The position numbers were made by a program, and so were the translations under genes. Under the pieces are notes generated by a model. The model saw nothing but the letters and a program-made list of their open reading frames with translations. It did not search any database and had not been told where the DNA came from. Of a stretch of 59,994 bases of DNA, positions 36,395 through 42,552 are shown piece by piece. Source of the DNA: Synechococcus sp. AG-673-A03 (GTDB lineage: Bacteria; Cyanobacteriota; Cyanobacteriia; PCC-6307; Cyanobiaceae); contig QCTE01000007.1 of the NCBI GenBank assembly GCA_003211275.1, positions 1-59,994 of the forward strand, given 5' to 3'. Numbering within the stretch: position 1 is the stretch's first letter; every line of letters starts with the position of its first letter.

Positions 36395-36988
36395 TTAAAC
36401 CTTGGCCAGTGTCACCCGTTCGGGTTGATGCTGGTATTTACCCTGCCGATCGCTGTAAGTGGTGTCGCAGGGATCGCCTTCAAAGAACAACAGCTGACAG
36501 ATGCCTTCATTGGCATAGATGCGGCAGTCAGCTCCTGAACTGTTACTGAATTCAAGCGTGAGATGCCCCTCCCAGCTGGCTTCAGCAGGTGTGGTGTTCA
36601 CGATGATTCCTAGCCGCGCATAGGTGCTCTTGCCGAGGCAGATCACGGTGATATTCGGCGGAACTTTCATCTTTTCAAGAGCTACACCCAGGCCGTAGGA
36701 ATGGGCTGGAAGGATGAAATAGTCACCATCGTCATCATGGTGAAGCTCAGTTGGTTCAAGGTTTCCAGGATTGAACCGCTTGGGGTTCATCACGGTTCCA
36801 GGAACATGCTTGAAGATCAGAAATTCCTGAGGCGACAAACGCAGGTCGTAGCCGTATGAGGAACATCCGAAGCTGAGCACAGGTGCCAGCTTCTGCTCAG
36901 GATCGAGATGGCGAATCAACCCTTTCTGGAAGGGCTCGAGCATGCCAGCGGCAGCCTGTTCCGTGATCCAACGGTCATTTTTGAGCAT
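36395..36988 (-). CDS. dcd: dCTP deaminase
   Basis: Converts dCTP to dUTP; 197 aa. The family core is visible: SFGCSSYGYDLRLSPQEFLI, HSYGLGVALEKMKVPPNITV, GKSTYARLGIIVNTTPAEAS with WEGHLTLEFSNS holding the catalytic Glu region. It is complete. Its start codon overlaps the stop of the CobO-like gene by one base, so it is the second gene of a two-gene unit. Confidence 0.93.
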   Translation of the reverse strand: MLKNDRWITEQAAAGMLEPFQKGLIRHLDPEQKLAPVLSFGCSSYGYDLRLSPQEFLIFKHVPGTVMNPKRFNPGNLEPTELHHDDDGDYFILPAHSYGLGVALEKMKVPPNITVICLGKSTYARLGIIVNTTPAEASWEGHLTLEFSNSSGADCRIYANEGICQLLFFEGDPCDTTYSDRQGKYQHQPERVTLAKV

Positions 36989-37596
36989 CAGAAACCCCTG
37001 CGCAGTTCCGTCACTTGATCGGCCAAACCCATGAGAGAGTCAGGAATCGACGGTCCTGTGATGATCACATCCATCGAACCAGGACGTGCATCCAGGCTGT
37101 CACGCACCTCAGCTTCGTTGAGGTAGCCAAGAGCAATGGCCAAGCCAAGTTCATCCAGCACCAACTGATCAAGATCGCCGCTGGCCAGGTGGCGGCGACA
37201 GATCTGCCACACCGCTTGGACAGCATCCACAGTTGTGGGGTCAGCTGAACTGGCCTGATCCGAAAGACATCCCATCACTGCAGGTCTCATCCAGACCATG
37301 CGATCGCAGAGCGTGATCGCCGCATCAGGCCCCTGAGCAACGCCACCCTTGAGGAACTGCATCACTGCAACACGACTGCCAAGCCCAGCAGAACGCAAGG
37401 CCTGACTCAGCACTGTGCCGAAACTTCCTCGATAAGGAGCGGTATGCACCTGCAACTGCCCTTCAGGGGCCACTAGATGCAAGGGCTGCTGTGGCTGGAG
37501 CGATGGCAGGGGATGCAAACCGGCACGGTTCAGAACCCGATGATCGGCACCGATCTGCTGACGGGGTCGATGGCTTGGGCTCAGGCTGGCGGTCAT
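36988..37596 (-). CDS. CobO/BtuR-like corrinoid adenosyltransferase homologue with degenerate Walker A
   Basis: 202 aa from the ATG at 37596, chosen because GGAAG lies 8 bp upstream; an ATG at 37611 is the alternative. The fold is that of ATP:corrinoid adenosyltransferase: [28 protein letters not shown] (Walker B side) and [20 protein letters not shown]. The P-loop position reads [11 protein letters not shown] where active enzymes have TGNGKGKTTAA, so the Lys and Thr that hold the triphosphate are absent. It may have another role or a changed nucleotide mode. It is coupled to dcd and divergent from rph. Confidence 0.72.
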   Translation of the reverse strand: MTASLSPSHRPRQQIGADHRVLNRAGLHPLPSLQPQQPLHLVAPEGQLQVHTAPYRGSFGTVLSQALRSAGLGSRVAVMQFLKGGVAQGPDAAITLCDRMVWMRPAVMGCLSDQASSADPTTVDAVQAVWQICRRHLASGDLDQLVLDELGLAIALGYLNEAEVRDSLDARPGSMDVIITGPSIPDSLMGLADQVTELRRGF

Positions 37597-37740
37597 CTCG
37601 GTCGCTTCCATCGTGACTGGGATCGAATCGATCCAGCGGAATTTGAATCTAGCGGCGAAAGCGCAAATCACAATCCCTTTGACACCATCCCTGGTGTCTC
37701 TACTCCAACTGGCAGGCTCAAGATCCCGATCCTGTTCCCC

Positions 37741-38478
37741 ATGAGCGAGACCCAGCGCAACATTGGTCGCCAAGATGGCCGACAACCCGCCGACCTCAGG
37801 GCCTTCTCCATCGACTGGGATCCCATGGGTTTCGCTCTGAGCTCCGTGATCGTGCGCACCGGACGCACCACCGTGCTCTGCAGCGTCTGCCAGGAAGACG
37901 GCGTCCCGCGCTGGCGACGGGATCAGGGCCTGGGGTGGCTCAGCGCTGAATATCGCCTGCTGCCGGGATCCACCCCTGATCGTCAGCGCAGGGAGCTGAT
38001 GAAACTGTCAGGACGCACCCAGGAGATCCAGCGCCTGATCGGCCGCAGCCTTCGCGCGGCAATCGACATGAAGGCGTTGGGTGAAAACACCCTGCTGATC
38101 GACTGCGATGTGATTCAGGCGGATGCGGGAACGCGAACTGCTGCGATTACGGGTGCATGGCTCTCTCTGCAGAAGGCCTGCGAGCGCCTGCTCGCACAAG
38201 GTCGTATCAGCAGCAATCCGGTCATCAACCAGGTGGCGGCTGTCTCTGTGGGATTGATCGAAGGGCATGCTCTGCTGGACTTGGACTACAGCGAAGACAG
38301 TCGTGCCGATGTGGATCTCAATGTGGTGATGAACAACTCCGGCGATCTATTGGAGTTGCAAGGCACGGCCGAAGGTGCACCATTCAGTCGCCAGCAGCTC
38401 AACAGCCTGCTGGACCTTGCCGAACCAGGGTTAAAGCAGCTCATGGCTGCACAACTGGATGCGCTGCATGAGGACTGA
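37741..38478 (+). CDS. rph: Ribonuclease PH
   Basis: Phosphorolytic 3' exonuclease trimming tRNA precursors; 245 aa from the ATG at 37741. Signatures: [16 protein letters not shown], the [20 protein letters not shown] helix with catalytic Arg residues, [20 protein letters not shown] and [20 protein letters not shown]. The open frame upstream to 37477 lies over the divergent gene and is not coding. It ends 12 bp before the NtcA-type promoter of ntcA. Confidence 0.94.
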   Translation: MSETQRNIGRQDGRQPADLRAFSIDWDPMGFALSSVIVRTGRTTVLCSVCQEDGVPRWRRDQGLGWLSAEYRLLPGSTPDRQRRELMKLSGRTQEIQRLIGRSLRAAIDMKALGENTLLIDCDVIQADAGTRTAAITGAWLSLQKACERLLAQGRISSNPVINQVAAVSVGLIEGHALLDLDYSEDSRADVDLNVVMNNSGDLLELQGTAEGAPFSRQQLNSLLDLAEPGLKQLMAAQLDALHED

Positions 38479-38490
38479 GCCAGGAGAACC

Positions 38491-38532
38491 GTGTTCGTTG
38501 CTACAGGGTGACCGCGCATCGCTCCTTAACTT
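38491..38532 (+). promoter_or_regulatory. NtcA-activated class II promoter in front of ntcA
   Basis: GTG-TTCGTTGC-TAC (38491-38504) matches the NtcA consensus GTA-N8-TAC with one mismatch. Exactly 22 bp later TAACTT (38527-38532) fits the TA-N3-T -10 element. This is the canonical spacing of NtcA-activated promoters. The predicted start of transcription is near 38539, about 15 bp before the ntcA ATG. It implies autoregulation by the nitrogen regulator. Confidence 0.72.
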
Positions 38533-38553
38533 CCCCGCATTGATGCGTTGGTC

Positions 38554-39288
38554 ATGGCCGAAGTGATGCGCGGCTTTAGTCGGACTGCTCCCCAGCCTGG
38601 GCGATCCGCAGAAACAAGCCTCACCAATGCACCCAACCCCGCCAGCCGCACCCTGCTGGAAGTGATCCGTGATCTGGAAGGTGCCAGCACCGAAATGGTG
38701 GAACGGAACAAGACCATCTTCTTCCCAGGAGACCCGGCCGAGCGTGTCTATCTGATTCGACGAGGAGCTGTCCGTTTATCGAGGGTTTATGAGTCGGGTG
38801 AAGAGATCACCGTTGCCCTGCTGAGAGAAAACAGCCTGTTTGGCGTTCTCTCACTCCTCACCGGCCATCGTTCCGATCGGTTTTATCACTCCGTGGCCTT
38901 CACCAGAGTGGAAATGGTCACAGCCCCAGCAAGCTCCGTTCGCCAGGCGATCGAAGCGAACACCAGCGTGGGGTTGCTTTTACTTCAGGGTCTCTCCAGC
39001 CGCATTTTGCAAACGGAGACGATGATTGAAACCCTCACGCACAGGGACATGTCCTCCCGTTTGGTGAGTTTTCTGCTTGTTCTCTGCAGGGACTTCGGGA
39101 TGCCTGGCCCCCAGGGCATCACCATTGACCTGCGCTTGTCCCATCAGTCCATCGCTGAAGCGATCGGATCCACGCGTGTCACGATCACGCGTCTACTTGG
39201 CGATCTACGCAACTCAGGCCTGGTCGAAATTGACCGCAAGAAGATCACTGTTCTGGATCCGATTGCACTGGCCAAACGTTTCAGTTAA
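38554..39288 (+). CDS. ntcA: Global nitrogen regulator NtcA
   Basis: CRP/FNR-family activator that responds to 2-oxoglutarate and controls nitrogen assimilation; 244 aa. The effector domain contains [20 protein letters not shown] and [20 protein letters not shown]; the C-terminal helix-turn-helix is [20 protein letters not shown], identical in character to NtcA across cyanobacteria. An NtcA-type promoter lies immediately upstream. The ammonium transporter at the right end of the window is a probable target. Confidence 0.96.
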   Translation: MAEVMRGFSRTAPQPGRSAETSLTNAPNPASRTLLEVIRDLEGASTEMVERNKTIFFPGDPAERVYLIRRGAVRLSRVYESGEEITVALLRENSLFGVLSLLTGHRSDRFYHSVAFTRVEMVTAPASSVRQAIEANTSVGLLLLQGLSSRILQTETMIETLTHRDMSSRLVSFLLVLCRDFGMPGPQGITIDLRLSHQSIAEAIGSTRVTITRLLGDLRNSGLVEIDRKKITVLDPIALAKRFS

Positions 39289-39346
39289 CCCCGCGACAGG
39301 TGAAGATGGGCAGCACTCCAGCGGCCTGCCGCATGTTTGACCCTCC

Positions 39347-40558
39347 GTGACCGGCTGGCTTCTGCTGCTATCTCTGCTGATCCTCGGGGGGGTACTCTCC
39401 ACCCTGGGTGATCGACTGGGTTCGAGGGTCGGCAAAGCCAGACTGAGCCTTTTCGGTCTTCGACCGCGTCAGACCGCGGTAGTGATCACCGTGCTCACGG
39501 GGAGCCTGATCAGCGCCTTGTCGCTCGGGCTGATGCTGCTTGTGAGCCGTCAGCTGCGCGTTGGTCTGTTTGAACTCAATGACCTCGAAGCCCGCCTCCG
39601 CAGCAGCCGCTCAGACCTGAAGGGAAGCCGCAAGGCTCAACGCAAGGCCCGGCAGCAACTCGCAGAGGCTCGGACCGATGAAATCAAAGCCAGAAAGATC
39701 CTGGCGGATGCGCAGGCTCGAGCCCGGGAGCTGCGCAGCACACTTCAACCCCTTCAGGAGCAGACGCGCCGACTGGAGGCCGAACGGCAGAGACTCAGCC
39801 AGGACGTGCGCAACCGCGATGCGGAAATCCAACGCACGGATGATGAACTTCGAGCGGTGCGTCAACGCATCAGCTCAGGCGAAGCAGAGCTCCAGCAACT
39901 GGAGAAGAACCTGATAGCGCTGCGGCGTGGAGATGTGGCGATCAGCAGTGGCCAGCCGCTTGCCACTGTCACACTCAAGCTGGATCGCCCTGATCAAGCC
40001 CGGCAAGTGATTGACCAGGTGCTGCGAGAAGCCAATCTGCAGGCTTTTCAGAAGGTTCTGCCTGGACAGGTGCCTGATCGTCAGATCATCCTCGTGCCCC
40101 GCCAGGACATTGAAAGGCTGGAACAAGCCATCCGAAAGCCTGGCACCTGGGTGGTGCTACTGCGCTCAGCGGCCAATGTGTTGAGGGGTGAGAGCGTGGT
40201 TTACGCCTTCCCGGATGTACGTCCCAATGTGGCCATCACCATGGAGGGAGAAGTTCTGGCCAGAACCACTGTTGCCGGGCAGGACACCAATCCAGAGGCG
40301 GTGCAAAACCGCATCAACCTGCTGCTGGCATCGACTCTGGCGGAGGTGCGCCGAAGAGGGTCCCTGAGCCAAGGCCTTCAATTTGATGCCAACGCCGTCA
40401 ACAGGCTCGCCAGGGAGCTGACCGAACGCAGCGGTGGACGGGTTGAACTTCAGGCCGTTGCGGTGCGACGCAGTGAAACCGCCGATCCCATTGCCATCGA
40501 GCTGCGTCCAAGCCGCCCACTGCGTCCAACATCAACACTCCAGGACGACAGTCCATGA
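39347..40558 (+). CDS. DUF3084 coiled-coil membrane protein
   Basis: 403 aa from GTG at 39347. Two N-terminal helices (LLLLSLLILGGVLSTLG and TAVVITVLTGSLISALSLGL) precede a long charged coiled coil (about residues 78-195, rich in RQQLAEARTDEIKARK-type heptads) and a C-terminal alpha/beta domain. This is the cyanobacterial DUF3084 architecture; function is unknown. It follows ntcA by 58 bp and overlaps the RNase-H-fold gene by 4 bp. Confidence 0.87.
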   Translation: MTGWLLLLSLLILGGVLSTLGDRLGSRVGKARLSLFGLRPRQTAVVITVLTGSLISALSLGLMLLVSRQLRVGLFELNDLEARLRSSRSDLKGSRKAQRKARQQLAEARTDEIKARKILADAQARARELRSTLQPLQEQTRRLEAERQRLSQDVRNRDAEIQRTDDELRAVRQRISSGEAELQQLEKNLIALRRGDVAISSGQPLATVTLKLDRPDQARQVIDQVLREANLQAFQKVLPGQVPDRQIILVPRQDIERLEQAIRKPGTWVVLLRSAANVLRGESVVYAFPDVRPNVAITMEGEVLARTTVAGQDTNPEAVQNRINLLLASTLAEVRRRGSLSQGLQFDANAVNRLARELTERSGGRVELQAVAVRRSETADPIAIELRPSRPLRPTSTLQDDSP

Positions 40559-40992
40559 GCCGGATCATCTCGGTTGACCCAGGGCGCAACAAGTGCGGCC
40601 TGGTCCTTGTCGATTGCACCAGAGACTGCGTCATCGAAGGGCAGGTCGTTGCCACTGAAGCAGTGCTGGACACCCTGCAGTGCTGGAGGCAGGACGCACC
40701 GATTGAATTCTTGGCGCTGGGGAATGGCACAGCCAGCAACAGTTTGAGAGACCAACTTCCTGAAGATCTTCCCGTCAGAGTGGTGGATGAGCGCGGCACC
40801 ACACTTCAGGCACGCAAGCGCTACTGGCAGCTGTGGCCCCCAAGGGGATGGCGGCGATTGATTCCCCAAGGCCTGCTGATTCCACCCAGCGAACTGGATG
40901 CCGTTGCAGCCCTGGTCATTCTTGAATCGGAGCTCGGCCGCAAGATCCTGTGGCCTGGCCCCGCCCCACTCAGAAACGGGCCCGCACAGTGA
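40555..40992 (+). CDS. RNase-H-fold protein of the RuvC/YqgF type
   Basis: 145 aa. It opens with IISVDPGRNKCGLVLVD, the first strand and acidic residue of the RNase-H-like resolvase fold, then FLALGNGTASNSLRDQL, VRVVDERGTTLQARKRYWQL with a second acidic residue and LDAVAALVILESEL at the end. It resembles YqgF/RuvX and RuvC but is a separate cyanobacterial group; nuclease activity is not proven. The start overlaps DUF3084 as ATGA, and the end overlaps DUF3146 (opposite strand) by 23 bp. Confidence 0.78.
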   Translation: MSRIISVDPGRNKCGLVLVDCTRDCVIEGQVVATEAVLDTLQCWRQDAPIEFLALGNGTASNSLRDQLPEDLPVRVVDERGTTLQARKRYWQLWPPRGWRRLIPQGLLIPPSELDAVAALVILESELGRKILWPGPAPLRNGPAQ

Positions 40993-41227
40993 AGCTGTAG
41001 TCACCACCGGCTTCCAACCTGTAGTCGGATTTCACAAGAAAGCGAAGCAACGCGTCCTGGATCAAAGCTCTGCCCAGGGAGGGCTCCACACTCAGCTCAC
41101 CACGATCAAACAACCAGTGAAAAGTCCAGGTGAAGCCACCCGCCTGAACCTCTCCCTGCAGACACTTGTCTCGGAAGCTGTGCTGGTGCACCCGAAGATG
41201 AGCCGTCGTGACAGGCAGGCGTGCCAT
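40970..41227 (-). CDS. DUF3146 family protein
   Basis: 85 aa: TTAHLRVHQHSFRDKCLQGE, then GGFTWTFHWLFDRGELSVEP and ALIQDALLRFLVKSDY. The pattern of beta strands with a central helix fits DUF3146, restricted to cyanobacteria, of unknown role. It is the last gene of the psbH-tatA-pth run and starts on the final base of pth. Its last 23 bp overlap the converging RNase-H-fold gene. Confidence 0.82.
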   Translation of the reverse strand: MARLPVTTAHLRVHQHSFRDKCLQGEVQAGGFTWTFHWLFDRGELSVEPSLGRALIQDALLRFLVKSDYRLEAGGDYSFTVRARF

Positions 41228-41859
41228 CAGGCCGGATCGCCATCAAGATCAGGCACCAGATTCACAGCATTGATGGCGTTCCCAGCACGATCCAGGCCTT
41301 GTCGCTGAATGTGATCAAGGCCGGACAACACTTCCCTCAGCACGTCTTGAAGCAGAGGTTCCTCAGACCGATTGAACTGACCAAGAACATGGGAGACCGT
41401 GCGAGCACGACGTTCCTCTGGAGTGCGCCCAGGAGCACCGATTCCAATGCGAAGGCGAGCGAAATCCTGTGTGCCGAGATGCTGAATGGTGCTTTTCAAG
41501 CCGTTATGTCCACCGGCACCACCGCGCGCACGCAGGCGCAACCGTCCGAGCGGCAAGTCCATGTCATCGACGAGCACGATCAGCTGATGAATCCCTAGAT
41601 CAAACCAATCCAATGCCGCACGGATCGAACGACCACTGTCATTCATGTAGGTCTGTGGCATCAGCAGCCTGAGTCGAGCGCTACCGGAACCGACATCAGC
41701 GAGATCACCCTGAAGCTTTGACATCGCCTTGAAATGACCACCCTCACGAGTTGTCAGCAACTCAAGAGCCATAAATCCGACGTTATGTCGTGTCGATGCA
41801 TATTTTTCACCGGGATTGCCCAGTCCAACCACCAGACGGAGGTCACCACGCTCGGTCAC
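41227..41859 (-). CDS. pth: Peptidyl-tRNA hydrolase
   Basis: Releases tRNA from stalled peptidyl-tRNAs; 210 aa. The start LRLVVGLGNPGEKYASTRHN contains the catalytic His and the asparagine-Pro loop, with LLMPQTYMNDSGRS and GGAGGHNGLKSTIQHLGTQD confirming the family. It lies 3 bp after tatA and shares one base with DUF3146. Confidence 0.95.
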   Translation of the reverse strand: MTERGDLRLVVGLGNPGEKYASTRHNVGFMALELLTTREGGHFKAMSKLQGDLADVGSGSARLRLLMPQTYMNDSGRSIRAALDWFDLGIHQLIVLVDDMDLPLGRLRLRARGGAGGHNGLKSTIQHLGTQDFARLRIGIGAPGRTPEERRARTVSHVLGQFNRSEEPLLQDVLREVLSGLDHIQRQGLDRAGNAINAVNLVPDLDGDPA

Positions 41860-41862
41860 CGG

Positions 41863-42102
41863 TCAGTCCTCAGAAGCCTTTGGCGATGACGCGGGATCTG
41901 AAGGCGAGGATGGTGGAAGTTCCTCTGGATCAGCCATCGCTTTGCTGATTTCGCGTTCGAATTCCTTAGAGGCTGTTTGAAAACCCTTCAGTGTTTTACC
42001 AAGTGTCCGGCCAAATTCAGGCAGACGCTTTGGTCCGAACACCAGAAGCGCGACGGCTCCGATGACGGCCATCTCAGGAAGTCCGATGCCGAAGATGTTC
42101 AT
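41863..42102 (-). CDS. tatA: Sec-independent translocase subunit TatA/E type
   Basis: 79 aa: short periplasmic start, hydrophobic helix IGLPEMAVIGAVALLVFGPK, the GPKRLPEFGRTLGKTLKGF hinge and amphipathic helix, then an acidic, Pro/Ser-rich tail. This layout is TatA-like. It forms the pore of the twin-arginine export system with TatC, encoded elsewhere. It is 22 bp after psbH on the same strand. Confidence 0.92.
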   Translation of the reverse strand: MNIFGIGLPEMAVIGAVALLVFGPKRLPEFGRTLGKTLKGFQTASKEFEREISKAMADPEELPPSSPSDPASSPKASED

Positions 42103-42124
42103 GGAAGGTGATGAGCGGACCGAA

Positions 42125-42325
42125 TCAGGCGCCGCCGTTCCAGTTCACGTTGATTCCTTCAAGGATCAGAGACTGGTTGTAGAGCTGAAGGATGACCAGC
42201 AGAAAAACCAGAAACAGCACCATGAAGATGCCCATGACAGGGGTTGTACCCCATCCGGGGACAACCTTGCCGTACTCGGAGTTGAGGGGACGGAGCAGAT
42301 CGCCTAAACGAGTGCGTTGTGCCAT
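42125..42325 (-). CDS. psbH: Photosystem II subunit PsbH
   Basis: Small single-pass subunit of the PSII core, 66 aa from the ATG at 42325. [20 protein letters not shown] is the phosphoprotein-like N-terminus (without the plant phosphothreonine extension), and [20 protein letters not shown] is the start of the helix. It is transcribed away from psbN, the arrangement seen in cyanobacteria and plastids. Confidence 0.96.
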   Translation of the reverse strand: MAQRTRLGDLLRPLNSEYGKVVPGWGTTPVMGIFMVLFLVFLLVILQLYNQSLILEGINVNWNGGA

Positions 42326-42370
42326 AGCGGCCCTGAGGTCTCGGGTGAAGTTCAGTTCCGATACTGTAAG

Positions 42371-42392
42371 GGCCCCGGCCCTGAAGGGGGCC
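42371..42392. other. GC-rich inverted repeat between psbH and psbN
   Basis: GGCCCC (42371-42376) and GGGGCC (42387-42392) pair, with an inner alternative GGCCC/GGGCC. The repeat sits in the 86-bp gap from which psbH (minus) and psbN (plus) diverge, within the psbH leader. It might affect mRNA stability or act as a promoter element. No clear -10 box is visible beside it. Confidence 0.4.
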
Positions 42393-42411
42393 GATCCTGT
42401 CGCGAGATTTG

Positions 42412-42552
42412 ATGGAAAGCTCTTCACCGGCGCTGTCGGTTTCGATTGCCGTGCTGACTGCCTTGTTCGGACTCACCGGTTTTGGTGTCTACACCGCCTT
42501 CGGTCCGCCGTCGAAACAGCTGGATGATCCCTTCGACGACCATGACGACTGA
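42412..42552 (+). CDS. psbN: PsbN, PSII assembly factor
   Basis: 46 aa: [20 protein letters not shown], rest of the single helix, then the conserved [20 protein letters not shown] tail, which identifies PsbN. Tobacco work indicates PsbN is required for PSII repair and assembly rather than being a stable subunit. The last 64 bp overlap, antisense, the end of the GH38 gene. Confidence 0.95.
   Translation: MESSSPALSVSIAVLTALFGLTGFGVYTAFGPPSKQLDDPFDDHDD

Noticed and set aside
40555-40992. Canonical YqgF/RuvX pre-16S processing nuclease
   Set aside because: The fold is similar, but the order of acidic residues and the length fit a separate cyanobacterial group, so I did not use the yqgF name.
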